The notes under the pieces: model-generated
Seen by the model: the letters and a program-made list of their open reading frames with translations, nothing else
What the model was told of the DNA's origin: nothing
Database searches by the model: none
Translations under genes and position numbers: made by a program
Assembly: GCA_003255065.1 (NCBI GenBank)
Contig: QAOA01000583.1
Location: forward strand, 9,954-73,953
Source of the DNA: Cercis canadensis
Taxonomy: Eukaryota; Streptophyta; Magnoliopsida; Fabales; Fabaceae
Length of the DNA stretch: 64,000 nt
Reading direction: 5' to 3'
In this document: piece by piece, positions 32,737 through 44,288 of the stretch
Layout of the letters: every line of letters begins with the position of its first letter
Position numbering within the stretch: position 1 is the first letter of the stretch

Positions 32737-33989
32737 TCTGAGTGAAATTCTAAAACTTCAGGAAACTCAGCAATCTCCCAATTGTTGAGTTGAGCATCAG
32801 GTCCACTAGGAAATACAAAGTTAACTTCTTCATTAACAGAGCAATCAATTGCTGAAACTTGATCTGAAAATGATATTCCTCCACTTCGAAAGCTTTGGTA
32901 TAAGTCACATGTGTGCATTCTTTCAATTCTTGGCTCTCTGTTTTCTAGCTGAGCAAGTCTTTTCTCTTTCTTTTCTTCCATGCCTCTCTTCCTATTAGCT
33001 CTGGTAGGTTGATATCCTAACCCAAATTTTTCATGTTTTTCGCGAACCTGCAGAGACGCTTTAATACCTCGACTGTTCTACCCCAATCCTTCTCTAGGTA
33101 TATATCCTTGTTTCAGCATGACCTTAGCCATCATTACAGAAGTATTGGATAGTTGAGATTTTGGCATCTGTGACCCTTCACAAATGTAAGTGGCATTAGC
33201 AACTTCGAAGGTTTGGAATGATGTTTCAAGGGCCTCTTCAGCAGCTTCAATGTAAGGAGTTGACGAAGGCTTAGATACAAGTAAATCCTCTTCACCAAAA
33301 ATAATCACCAACTTATTTTTCACTATAAATTTCACTCTTTGGTGCAGGGTAGAAGGCACAGCACCCGCAAAATGGATCCAAGGTCGTCCCAGCAAGCAAC
33401 TGTAAGCTGGAGCAATATCCATTATTTGAAATATTATGCTAAATTCATTAAGGCCAATCTGAATCGGGATCTCCATTTCTCCAATGACTTCTCTCCTCGT
33501 CCCATCGAATGCCCTTACGATCATGGTGCTAGACTTCATGTATGACCTGTCAATAGGCAATTTGGATAACGTCGATATTGGCATTACATTCAGAGAAGAA
33601 CCATTATCGACAAGCACCCTTGCTATTATATGGTCTTTGCATTTCACAGAAATGTGGAGCGCCTTATTATGCCCTATTCCTTCAACAGGTATCTCATCGT
33701 CAGTGTAAGTGATATAATTATCAGCAATGATATTGTTGACAATGCCACCTAACTTGTCAACGGTAATGTCATGAGAAACATGAGCTTGATTTAATATCTT
33801 CGTTAACACTTGTCGATGAGGTTCAGAGTTTAAAAATAAAGAGAGCAATGATATTCGAGCAGGAGTTCGATTCAATTGCTCAATCACCTTGAATTCACTA
33901 TGCTTAATGATTTTCAAAAATTCACAAGCCTCTGCTTCAGATATACTTTCCCTGCGCTCATCGCATTTGACCCCTACGGGTTCCTCCAT
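32733..33989 (-). pseudogene. Ogre unit D protease
   Basis: The frame contains the aspartic protease with VDNGSSLNVMP near 33600, the G-patch-like GYIPREGLG and the basic tail. It is broken near 33078 and again near 32985, where stops separate the protease, the G-patch and the tail (the tail is open as 82 codons). Just upstream, near 34030, the Lys/Glu-rich spacer has a short deletion that shifts it relative to Gag. Confidence 0.83.
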
Positions 33990-35330
33990 TATTCTTTCAT
34001 CTCCCTTATCTCCCTTTGCGAAATTTTCTTCTTCCCTTTACGTTGCCTTTCTATTTCCTTCAGCCGTCGTTCTTCCAACTCTTCAGGGGTATAACAACGA
34101 CCACTTCGGGTCATCCCACTAACTCCAGATATGTTTGTGATAGCTGAGGATAATTGAGAGCTAGATGAGGCCTTAAACTGGTTCACAAAAGAGTTGCCTT
34201 CAAGAATTTGAGAGTCATATTTCCATGGCACAGCTTTTGTATCCTTGTAAGGAAAAGGATTTGGCACTTGGATTGTAATAGGTTTCAGCCCGTAAGAGTG
34301 TTCAAGAGGAGCTTCTGGGCCAATCTTCTTAGTATAATGAAGCACTAATGGCTTTGGAGTATTGATGGATAGCTCGCCAATGGGTAAGGTATCTACAGAG
34401 GCTTGAGTGCCTATGAATACCTGATCTTTTTGACTTGGCGAAAATATCGATTTCTCAACCACATCCACCCAATTACTCTCAAGTTCACAACTTACTTGAA
34501 TTAGTTGTTTGTCCATTAGGCCTTGAAGGGTATCTTTGAAATCAACGCAATTTTCAATAGAATGCCCAATTGCCCTTCCATGGAATTTACACATATTCCT
34601 TCCATGATTTTCGCACTGCTGATCTGATTGGGTTTGCAGCACGCCAGCTTTTGACAAAGCCTCAAAGATTGTATTCATTGATGTTGTAATCTCATTCACC
34701 CTCTTTTTGTTGTATTGTTTTGTACTGTCTTCAACAACATTCACTCCGGGATTCCCATGATTAGGCAAAGGATTTTGATGTATGTTGGGAGCCCCTTCCT
34801 TAAAGTTTAACCATATAACATTTATCAGAGATTGAACTTTATTTTTTAGGGCTATACATCTTTCCGTAGAATGACCAATAGCTCCTCCATGATAATCACA
34901 TCGCGCATTTGGATATACCCCCTTGGGAATGGGGGTCCTTGTGGCGTCCATGGGCATTGAGCTGCTAAGTTGTTTTGGATAATATGAGGTAGCAATTCAG
35001 CGTATGTCATGGGGATGGAGTCATATTGGATTGGCTTTCTCTCTTGACTATTTTGAGTCCTCTTTTGATAGGCATTTGAGTTTTGAGGTAGAGGTTGATT
35101 CATCTGCTGTGACATCACTTGAGGTGTTTGGTGCTGATAAGGAGAAGGTGCACGATAGGGTGATGGAGTTGGGTAAGGCTGAGGGTGCGGAGCTTGAGAT
35201 GCATTTGCTATATGTGGGTAGGGCACAAATTGTGGTTGAAAGTGGTGAGCAAATGTGGGTGAATGATTAGGTCTCCCATACATAGGTCCTTTTCCTTGTC
35301 CTTCCTCATACGTTGCAGCATGAACTTCAC
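33990..35330 (-). pseudogene. Ogre unit D Gag, C-terminal half (cut by gap)
   Basis: The C-terminal half of Gag is present with both zinc-knuckle-like motifs (CDYHGGAIGHSTERC and CKFHGRAIGHSIENC). A frame change near 34915 (a lost base in the GYDPNARC region) divides it into two frames. The N-terminal half and ORF1 lie in or beyond the N gap. Confidence 0.82.
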
Positions 35331-35713
35331 NNNNNNNNNNNNNNNNNNNNNNNNNNNNNNNNNNNNNNNNNNNNNNNNNNNNNNNNNNNNNNNNNNNNNN
35401 NNNNNNNNNNNNNNNNNNNNNNNNNNNNNNNNNNNNNNNNNNNNNNNNNNNNNNNNNNNNNNNNNNNNNNNNNNNNNNNNNNNNNNNNNNNNNNNNNNNN
35501 NNNNNNNNNNNNNNNNNNNNNNNNNNNNNNNNNNNNNNNNNNNNNNNNNNNNNNNNNNNNNNNNNNNNNNNNNNNNNNNNNNNNNNNNNNNNNNNNNNNN
35601 NNNNNNNNNNNNNNNNNNNNNNNNNNNNNNNNNNNNNNNNNNNNNNNNNNNNNNNNNNNNNNNNNNNNNNNNNNNNNNNNNNNNNNNNNNNNNNNNNNNN
35701 NNNNNNNNNNNNN
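35331..35713. other. Assembly gap (383 N)
   Basis: 383 unknown bases follow Gag of unit D. A poly-T run of about 22 bases borders the right side. Open frames that cross this gap are meaningless. Confidence 0.95.
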
Positions 35714-36099
35714 TTTTTTTTTTTTTTTTTTTTTTCTGTACCTCTCATTTAGAGCTTATTCAGTTAAAGAGCATCTAGAGCTAGAAATAGTGGGAAGAAT
35801 GAATGGAGAAAAGGAAAAGAAAAATGTCAATGCAATGTTGCCACCAAAATCAAAGAGCTACATTCCTGTTGTAAAGAAATGAAATGTGCAATGAAAAGAA
35901 AAGAAATTTCTTAAAAGCCCGAATTTTGGACGTAGTAACTCAAAATAGAAAAAAAAATTTGTTGGTGGATATCAAAGTAATGATGAAAATAAGTTTTGGG
36001 GAGTTAGAAGTCAAAGAAAGAACCAATGGTTGCTCTTAAGATTTGCTCTAAACTGAATTAGTGTGATAAGTGAATTTAGCCACATTATATCTCTTATCA
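35714..36099. other. Non-coding sequence between gap and solo LTR
   Basis: I see no gene. There is a poly-T run at the gap edge, then AT-rich sequence. The last five bases (TATCA, 36095-36099) are probably the target duplication of the LTR that follows. Confidence 0.5.
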
Positions 36100-37069
36100 T
36101 GTCACAACGTACCCGAAGGTTGCTACGACGTGGATGGCGAAATAAAATGAGATTTAAGTTTTCGAAATGAAAACTCTGGAGTCGCCACCAATTGTATTAA
36201 GAAAGCGGGGAACAATTGGAAAATCCCTTTTTTTATTTATTAAATAATAATAAAAAAACATCGGTCTACGAACCAGAGAGGGTTCAGGAGTCTGTTTATG
36301 CGTGGGGAAGGTGTTAGGCACCCCACAACATCCGTCTAAAGACGATTACTCCAAATTAGTTGTGCGAATAGAATATGGCAAAAAATGTATATTTTATTTA
36401 CCCCAGAATAATAAATTGATTGCAAGAATATCTGACAAAAATAACAACCTAAAATTTAAACGTGCAATGCATGAATTATCTACTGAGACCTAAATCCTTC
36501 CACCCCTTCATCGCATGAAGCGACCATCCAGGGTGGCGCTACCTTTACCTAGATCGGATAGAGAAAGGCATCCCATATAGGACTAACTCACCTTATCCTC
36601 CCATGATAAGTGAAGGGGCATGCAGATACTATGCGACACAGGTATATTTTTACATGCAATGCAAATGCATGACTTTAAATATTACAAAACTTGTCTCAAA
36701 ATCTAAGTATTGAGAAATTTTAAATTACATCCAAAAATAAATAAATAAAAGATAAATAAAACAACGTTCTTGCTCCACGCTTGCATTTGGATATATTCTG
36801 GTTGGGCCTTCCAATTTGCTTGTACTAATAATTACCATGAATTATGTTCGAGGATGCTCATATATACAAAACATAAAGTAGGCAAGACTGAAAGACTTAT
36901 GGTTCTTAAGAGACAAAACTGAGAGTGAACTAGAGCCAAAACTTAGAGTGAAATAGACATGCAAAAATTCTAAAAATTATATACATGAAGTCACATGTCC
37001 TACGGTTTTAATAAAATGAACATTACTTAATTTGGATTTGTACAACTTCAGAAAAAAATGAAAGACTGA

Positions 37070-38150
37070 ACACTGCCAGAGATAAGGCATCAGTGTCAGT
37101 GCAACCTTGAGCAGCTAAATTCAAACTCGAACTGGTAGTAAACTAGAAATGAAAAAAATCTAAAAATTTCACTCATTGAAGCTACACATCTTACTATTCT
37201 AATGAGATAAGAACCATGTAAAATGGAGCTGTACAACTTCAGAAAAAAATGAAACACCGAACACTGCAAGGGATAGGGCATCAGTGTCAATGTAACATTA
37301 TGCAGCTATGTTCAAACTCGAACTGGCAGTAAAGTACACATGCAAAAAATCTAAAAATTTCACAAATTGAAGCTACACATCTTATGGTTCTAATGAGATG
37401 AGAACCATGTAAAATGAAGCTGTACAACTTCATAAACAAATGAAACACCGAACACTGCCAGGGATAGGCATCAGTGTTAGTGTAACATTAAATAGCTATG
37501 TTCAAACTCGAACTGGCAGTAAACTACAGATTCAAAAAATCTAAAAATTTCACAGATTGAAGCTACACATCTTACGGTTCTAATGAGATAAGAACCACGT
37601 AAAATGGACCTGTACAACTTCAGAAACAAATGAAACACCGAACACTGCCAGGGATAGGGCATCAGTGTCAGTGTAACATTAAACAGCTATGTTCAAGCTT
37701 GAACTGGTAATAAACTAAACATTTAAAAAATCTAGAAATTTCACACATTGAAGCTACACATCTTACAGTTCTAATGAGATAAGAACCATGTAAAAGGAAG
37801 CTGTACAACTTCAGAAAAAAAATGAAACACCGAACACTGCCAGGGATAGGGCATCAGTGTCAGTGTAACATTAAACAGCTATGTTCAAACTCGAACTGGC
37901 AGTAAACTACAAATTCAAAAAATTTAAAAATTGTACACATTGAAGCTACACATCTTACAGTTCTAATAAGATAAGAACCACGTAAAATGGAGCTGTACAA
38001 CTTCAAAAACAAATGAAACACCGAACACTGCCAGGGATAGGGCATCAGTGTCAGTGTAACATTAAACAACTATGTTCAAGCTCGAATTGGTAGTAAACTA
38101 CACATGCAAAAAATCTGAAACAAATACACATTTAAGACATGCATCTTAGG
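37070..38150 (-). repeat. ~190-bp tandem repeats in the solo LTR (about 6 copies)
   Basis: The word GAACACTGCC...GGGATAGG recurs at about 37071, 37260, 37449, 37639, 37827 and 38025. It is the reverse complement of the repeat at 640-1400. Small minus-strand open frames (37096-37290, 37477-37662, 37860-38069) are repeats of one another and not genes. Confidence 0.85.
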
Positions 38151-39119
38151 GTTCTAAAAAAAGTAAAATCTTATGAAAATGTTGTGTATATCTTGAGTTA
38201 TGTATGAAACATCACATAAAGGTCAATGCTGGGCAGAATTTAGAAATTATGCTCCAATGCAAAGTATGAATAAATCATGATGCAATACATACTCAAATAA
38301 TGAATCTAAGGCACTCAATTCATGTCATAATTTCAATATCTAAATAAAAGACATAACACATTAGAAGCAAAGTCAAATTCAAGCATAACATCACACATGC
38401 ATTTTATCAAACACCTTAAAGGCACAATCAATATTCAAAATCACTTGTAAAAAGAGCCTTAAAGTCATTCCAAATCGCTCTTAGGTCATATTATAATCAT
38501 CCAAGAAGCTAATTTCAACTAGAAACATGCATAATCAAGCTTCTAAGCACCAAAAAATGTAACTACAAAATTATATACGAGTTCAAGGAATTAAAAAGTG
38601 GAAGAAAGCCATTACCCAATTGAAGCCTTCTAGTGTCAAGAATCCAAGTGGATAGCCCTTCAACTTTCAAAAATCCATACAAACCCTTAGGTTCAAGCTT
38701 CAATTTCTCCCAATAGGTGCTGTCTTGCCTTATCCAAGTTGATGAAAAAGTGTTAAAAAAATGGAATGAGGTCTTAGGAATTAAAGATTTAATGGAGAAT
38801 GTGAGAAAGAGATCAAGAGGGAGAGGAGAGGAGGAGAGTAAAAAATCCAAGAATGGAATGTGTTTTCCCCTTCCCTCCCAATTGGCTAGGGTTCTCTTCT
38901 TGTAAAGAGAGCACAACAAAAATGGGTCTTGGGTTTGGGTGCTCCACTTGGATCAAGATATTTGGGCACAAAAAGAAAAAAATGGGCTAACACTAATAAG
39001 TAACTAGGCTTGGACAAGTTATTTTAATGAGATTGAGACTATTGGGCTTAGGGTTTCTTAAACATAAAAGGCTAAACAAAAAATAAAACACTAAATTAAA
39101 AATTTAGAATTTATATTCC

Positions 39120-39143
39120 TCTCTCTCTCTCTCTCTCTCTCTC
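39120..39143. repeat. CT microsatellite
   Basis: A run of about 12 CT dinucleotides lies in the first 100 bp of the solo LTR. Confidence 0.9.
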
Positions 39144-39210
39144 TTTTCTTTTAATCTTTAAAAATATTTAAAAATTATGAAAAGATCCGGACAAAATACA
39201 GTGTCTACAT

Positions 39211-39618
39211 ATCCTACCCTTAAACCAGCCACACATTACAAGCCAACTAAAAGTCCTCTTGATCCTCTATGTTGTTTGGCCTACATTAGTGGAGATTGAC
39301 ATGAAAAGCAAGCATATGGGGTTCCAATGGAGAATATGTGTTTATGAAGCTTATTAGCATAATTTGATCCAAGTACAGAGAGTAGGGTAAGCAAGGGCTA
39401 TACTTACACACACACACAGAATTCCAGTGCGATGAGATCAACTTTGGGATGAAAATAGACACATGCATATCATCTTGAAAATGTTCTAAGAGTGTGGTTA
39501 ACTGAAATTCTTTGAGGCCTGTATGGTGAGTAAGAAAAGTGTACATTCCTTAGTGAGCTTCTAAGTATAAGTTATTTTCTTTGCTCGAGGACTAGCAAAT
39601 GTTAAGTTTAAGGGTATT
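39211..39618 (+). mobile_element. 3' end of a Gypsy element internal region
   Basis: The stretch holds no coding domain. It ends with GCTCGAGGACTAGCAAATG and a purine-rich AAGTTTAAGGG directly before an LTR start, an arrangement common in front of 3' LTRs of plant Ty3-gypsy elements. From 39471 on it is repeated at 41452. Confidence 0.5.
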
Positions 39619-40189
39619 TGTTGAGTGGGTTTTATACCCACTGTTTAGGTATTGTTTACTTAATTGTTTGGTTGTTTATTGAGATTAATTGGCATCTAAT
39701 GGGATGTTTATGTTAAATTATAGGTTTCATAGGTTAAAGTGAAGAAATGAAGATTTGGGATAGAAAGCAAGGGTTGCAGCCCTTGAAATCAAGAGCCGCA
39801 GCTCCTGGAACATCAGAATGCAAAAGTTGGACAGTAACCAAGTGTTGCAGCCATTGAAATGCAAAGTTGCAGCTCCCAAAACTCTATGCTGGACAAAGGA
39901 TTAGCGCCGGAGTGCCAGAGATCCAGAGCTGCAGTGCCCGTGCGATTTTCCTGATACACGTCACTTTATGTCTTAGTTTGTGGGCTTTTTGGTAGGGAGT
40001 ATAAATAGGAACTTTTAGGGATTGTTTAGGGATTCTTCTCTGGATTTTTTGGAGGCAAAAAGGAGAGCAAAAACAAGGATTAAAGACAAGATTTTGGGAG
40101 CTGATTCGATGGGCATCACAGAGTTTCTTCTGCTTTTTCAACTATGACTGAGTTTTGCTTTACCATGTTCTTCCTTTTTTGCTATGAAC
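39619..40189 (+). mobile_element. Gypsy LTR, 5' part (first copy)
   Basis: It begins TGTTGAGTGGGTTTTATACC, a typical plant Gypsy LTR start, follows a purine tract, and holds a TATA-like TATAAATAGG near 40000. At 40189 it stops after GCTATGAAC. The following 65 bases (40190-40254) are the reverse complement of about 42466-42530, a later part of the same LTR, so the arrangement is scrambled. Open frames such as 39884-40141 (minus) are incidental. Confidence 0.65.
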
Positions 40190-40254
40190 TAAATTCTCAA
40201 GGTCAAACAAATATATCTCTAAGTTATGAACCCATTATATTCCTATGTGAATTG

Positions 40255-41450
40255 CTAAACCAACTCATGTTGGTAGACATTATTGTAAAGGATGTCTTGA
40301 ATCATAGTCTATTTAGAAGTCTAGTCTATCTTATAGAGAAGTCCTAGTCTAACTAGAATCCTAATCTTGTCTAGTCTGTCTTATAGAGGAGTCCTAGTCT
40401 AACTCGAATCCTAATCCTATCTGTAAAACAAAGGCTATAAATCCACCCTTTGTTTCTAGGGTTTACACACAGACAGAAAGAGTGAAAGAGAGACTGAGTG
40501 TTGTATTCCTAATTCCATAGTGAACTTTGATCTGCCGCTACCCATGGATGTAGCCCTAATTGGGTGAACCACGTAAATCTGTGTGTGCATTTACTTATCT
40601 ATTTACTTTCTTGCTCGATTTCTTAACAAGTGGTATCAGAGCCAGGTATCTCTCATCTATTTTCTGTTTGATCAAGCAAGATGTCACACAATCTAAAGAT
40701 TGAGAAATTCACTGGGAAAAACAATTTCAGTCTATGGCACATCAAGATGCGCGCTCTGTTGAAACAACAGGGAATCTAGACGCCCCTATCCAAACTACGA
40801 CCTACAAGGATGACTAACTCTGAGTTTGCTGAGTAAGAAGAGAAAGCTCATTCGACTATCTTACTCTGCCTAGCAGACAAAGTCATTTATGAAGTCACTT
40901 CTAAAGAAACTGCGGCTAGTCTATGGCTAAAGTTAGAGAACTTGTACATGACGAAGTCTCTAACTAACAAGCTTCTATTGAAAAAGTGTATGTTTGCTCT
41001 CTGTATGAAGGAAGGTACACCTTTGAAAGATCATCTAGATGAATTGAACTCCATTCTGATGGATCTGAGAAATATTGATGAGAAAATAGATGATCAGGAT
41101 GCTGCCCTAATTCTATTAGTCTCTTTACCAGCGTCCTATGAGAATTTTATCAATTCTTACTGTATTTGTAAAGATTGTATCACTCTAGAAGAAGTCAGAT
41201 CTAGCCTTCATATGTGAGAAATCCGAAAACAAACATCAGGTAACGGTGATGACAGTCTTGTAGTTGGGTTGGTGACCACTGGTTCTGATAAGGGCAAGTG
41301 GAAGAAGAAGGGAAAAGGTCAGAATAAGTCCAAGATGGAACCAAAGATGGATCCAAAGGATATCTATAGATATTGCAAGGAACTGGGACACTGGAAATAA
41401 GAATGTCTGAAGAAGAAGAAGAATAATAGGAGGAATTCGATTGTTGCTGT
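40255..41450 (+). pseudogene. Partial copia copy: LTR, primer site and gag
   Basis: This is a near-identical copy of 43062-44255, including the 29 bases in front of the LTR. It holds the 345-bp LTR (40284-40628), the primer site TGGTATCAGAGCC and a Gag frame with the same stops. It ends at a single N (41451), where a duplicated Gypsy LTR piece begins. Because even the flank is duplicated, it is not an independent insertion; segmental duplication or assembly error is more likely. Confidence 0.8.
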
Positions 41451-41451
41451 N

Positions 41452-42170
41452 CATCTTGAAAATGTTCTAAGAGTGTGGTTAACTGAAATTCTTTGAGGCC
41501 TGTATGGTGAGTAAGAAAAGTGTACATTCCTTAGTGAGCTTTTAAGTAGAAGTTATTTTCTTTGCTCGAGGACTAGCAAATGTTAAGTTTCAGGGTATTT
41601 GTTGAGTGGGTTTTATACCCACTGTTTAGGTATTGTTTACTTAATTATTTGGTTGTTTATTGAGATTAATTGGCATCTAATGGGATGTTTATGTTAAATT
41701 ATAGGTTTCATGGGTTAAAGTGAAGAAATGAAGATTTGGGATAGAAAGCAAGGGTTGCAGCCCTTGAAATCAAGAGCCGCAACTCCTGGAACATCAGAAT
41801 TCAAAAGTTGGACAGTAACCAAGTGTTGCAGCCATTGAAATGCAAAGTTGCAGCTCCCAAAACTCTATGCTGGACAAAGGATTAGCGCCGCAGTGCCAGA
41901 GATCCAGAGCTGCAGTGCCCGTGCGATTTTCCTGATACACGTCACTTTATGTCTTAGTTTGTGGGCTTTTTGGTAGGGGGTATAAATAGGAACTTTTAGG
42001 GATTGTTTAGGGATTCTTCTCTGGATTTTTTGGAGGCAAGAAGGAGAGCAAAAACAAGGATTAAAGACAAGATTTTGGGAGCTGATTCGATGGGCATCAC
42101 AGAGTTTCTTCTGCTTTTTCAACTATGACTGAGTTTTGCTTTACCATGTTCTTCCTTTTTTGCTATGAAC
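41452..42170 (+). repeat. Duplicate of 39471-40189, bounded by single Ns
   Basis: These 719 bases match 39471-40189 with a handful of substitutions and no length change (offset 1981). Single Ns at 41451 and 42171 mark both ends. It contains the purine tract and Gypsy LTR start (TG at 41620). Confidence 0.85.
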
Positions 42171-42171
42171 N

Positions 42172-42883
42172 TGAACTAAATTCCCTTCTAGGGCTATGAT
42201 GTAGCCTAGCTAGGAAGATTTGTTATTTTCTATTTCTTTAATTCAATAACTCCTTTATTAATTATCTTCTTCTTCTTAATTCTTCATGATTCTAATTGCT
42301 TGATCACCAATTAGTTGATTAGATAATTATAATGAGACTAGGAGGTAATTTGTAATTAAAGATCATAGGGATTAAGAACATAGGTTGCATGTAGGATAGG
42401 GATATACCTCCATAACTTGTGTAGTTATTTAAAAAGAACCCTAGAATTAAGTGAATTTCTAGGTTATTCGCAATTCACATAGGAATATAATGGGTTCATA
42501 ACTTAGAGATATATTTGTTTGACCTTGAGAAAGACTAATAAATAATTTAGGGTTCTTGGCTAGCAATTAGGAAGATTGTTCTTGGTTAATGAATTAGGAA
42601 TAGCAAATCAGAATAGCTATGGTGAGATCAAAAGCCCTAAGTTTTTTTTTCTCTAGATTAATTCTTGATTTCTATCAGGTTTGCTTACTTTTAGTTTATT
42701 TAAGGTTCTATCTTGAAATTCTCCGTACTCGTTGATTAGATAAAATTGAGACTAACCCAATTTTGGTAGTTGATAACATTAGTCCTCGTGGGAATGATAA
42801 CTCACTCTCATATTATTACTTGGAAACGATAACGTGCACTTGTGTTAGGATTTCTCACAATATCCACACACAAGACACTATCA
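42172..42883 (+). mobile_element. Gypsy LTR, 3' part
   Basis: It continues the LTR that starts at 41620: GGGCTATGATGTAGCC, then AT-rich sequence and the end region ATTAGTCCTCGTGGGAATGATAACTC... up to CACTATCA near 42883. The remaining bases to 43061 follow on and recur within the copia element at 45015-45301. No gene is visible. The LTR end is estimated from the TG...CA rule. Confidence 0.55.
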
Positions 42884-43090
42884 GTTTTTGTTCTTTTTCT
42901 TGGTAGCAAAATATTTAGGGTGAGAGAAGGCAATCCCATTCTAAGGCTAGAGCATATGTTAGGGCCTATAGTGGTACTTATAGATTGCCTACTAAAGGGA
43001 GACTGCTCGCAGTGAGATTTATTCCTAGACCTTACGAGCAAAGTAATTCGATCTTTACTAGCTAAACCAACTCATGTTGGTAGACATTAT

Positions 43091-43435
43091 TGTAAAGGAT
43101 GTCTTGAATCCTAGTCTGTTTAGAAGTCTAGTCTATCTTATAGAGAAGTCCTAGTCTAACTAGAATCCTAATCTTGTCTAGTCTGTCTTATAGAGGAGTC
43201 CTAGTCTAACTCGAATCCTAATCCTATCTGTAAAACAAAGGCTATAAATCCACCCTTTGTTTCTAGGGTTTACACACAGACAGAAAGAGTGAAAGAGAGA
43301 CTGAGTGTTGTATTCCTAATTCCATAGTGAACTTTGATCTGCCGCTACCCATGGATGTAGCCCTAATTGGGTGAACCACGTAAATCTGTGTGTGCATTTA
43401 CTTATCTATTTACTTTCTTGCTCGATTTCTTAACA
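43091..43435 (+). repeat. Copia 5' LTR
   Basis: The LTR begins TGTAAAGGATG and ends TTAACA. A TATA-like GGCTATAAATCC occurs near 43240 and probably drives transcription. It also contains short repeated words (GTCCTAGTCTAACT twice), a possible enhancer-type duplication. Confidence 0.9.
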
Positions 43436-43437
43436 AG

Positions 43438-43450
43438 TGGTATCAGAGCC
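43438..43450 (+). other. Copia primer-binding site
   Basis: TGGTATCAGAGCC, two bases after the LTR, is the standard copia site complementary to the 3' end of initiator methionine tRNA. Confidence 0.9.
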
Positions 43451-43487
43451 AGGTATCTCTCATCTATTTTCTGTTTGATCAAGCAAG

Positions 43488-44280
43488 ATGTCACACAATC
43501 TAAAGATTGAGAAATTCACTGGGAAAAACAATTTCAGTCTATGGCACATCAAGATGCGCGCTCTGTTGAAACAACAGGGAATCTAGACGCCCCTATCCAA
43601 ACTACGACCTACAAGGATGACTAACTCTGAGTTTGCTGAGTAAGAAGAGAAAGCTCATTCGACTATCTTACTCTGCCTAGCAGACAAAGTCATTTATGAA
43701 GTCACTTCTAAAGAAACTGCGGCTAGTCTATGGCTAAAGTTAGAGAACTTGTACATGACGAAGTCTCTAACTAACAAGCTTCTATTGAAAAAGTGTATGT
43801 TTGCTCTCTGTATGAAGGAAGGTACACCTTTGAAAGATCATCTAGATGAATTGAACTCCATTCTGATGGATCTGAGAAATATTGATGAGAAAATAGATGA
43901 TCAGGATGCTGCCCTAATTCTATTAGTCTCTTTACCAGCGTCCTATGAGAATTTTATCAATTCTTACTGTATTTGTAAAGATTGTATCACTCTAGAAGAA
44001 GTCAGATCTAGCCTTCATATGTGAGAAATCCGAAAACAAACATCAGGTAACGGTGATGACAGTCTTGTAGTTGGGTTGGTGACCACTGGTTCTGATAAGG
44101 GCAAGTGGAAGAAGAAGGGAAAAGGTCAGAATAAGTCCAAGATGGAACCAAAGATGGATCCAAAGGATATCTATAGATATTGCAAGGAACTGGGACACTG
44201 GAAATAAGAATGTCTGAAGAAGAAGAAGAATAATAGGAGGAATTCGATTGTTGCTGTAGCCAAAGGAGAATCCTCTTCAA
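43488..44280 (+). pseudogene. Copia Gag
   Basis: The reading frame begins MSHNLKIEKFTGKNNFSLW, a typical copia Gag N-terminus. It includes the long helical core (open at 43749-44024) and a C-x2-C-x4-H-x4-C zinc knuckle near 44180 in which one of the Cys is replaced by Tyr (YRYCKELGHWK). Stops occur near 43585, 43639, 44022 and 44205; the first lies where a Trp codon is usual. Gag would form the particle around the RNA. Confidence 0.87.
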
Positions 44281-44288
44281 AATCAGAC

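Larger units (their letters stand above)
26409..35330 (-). mobile_element. Ogre-type Ty3-gypsy element, unit D (5' end lost in gap)
   Basis: Unit D repeats the order of unit C: gag (cut by the N gap at 35331), protease, intron, RT, RNase H, integrase, 3' UTR and a longer 66-bp minisatellite. Its sequence is very close to unit C. The sequence after the gap (35714 on) is not Ogre internal sequence, so the 5' breakpoint is hidden. On the 3' side there is no polypurine tract or LTR; the array abuts the leader of unit C. Confidence 0.83.
36100..39210 (-). mobile_element. Probable solo LTR, TAT/Ogre type, minus orientation
   Basis: On the minus strand the sequence runs from TGTAGACACTG at 39210 to GTTGTGACA at 36100. 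The same diagnostic blocks as in 3-2365 are present (the GGTGGCGACTCC and TGCCTAACACCTTCCC-like motifs near 36190 and 36320). Flanks are TATCA (36095-36099) and TATCC (39211-39215), a 4-of-5 match fitting an aged 5-bp target duplication. No internal retrotransposon sequence is attached on either side, so it is best read as a solo LTR left by LTR-LTR recombination. It is about 750 bp longer than the copy at 3-2365, largely because of extra internal repeats. Confidence 0.72.

Noticed and set aside
35263..35882. Open frames across the N gap
   Set aside because: Most residues are unknown; the frames exist only because N codons are not stops.
38563..38919. 118-codon minus-strand frame in the solo LTR
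   Set aside because: Located in LTR sequence; composition is low-complexity Leu/Ser and no domain is visible.
39884..40141. Minus-strand frame of 85 codons present twice (also 41865-42122)
   Set aside because: It lies within a Gypsy LTR that is itself duplicated. Conservation is due to duplication, not selection on a protein.
41201..41527. Minus-strand frame opposite copia Gag
   Set aside because: It crosses an N join and is the complement of the zinc-knuckle region.
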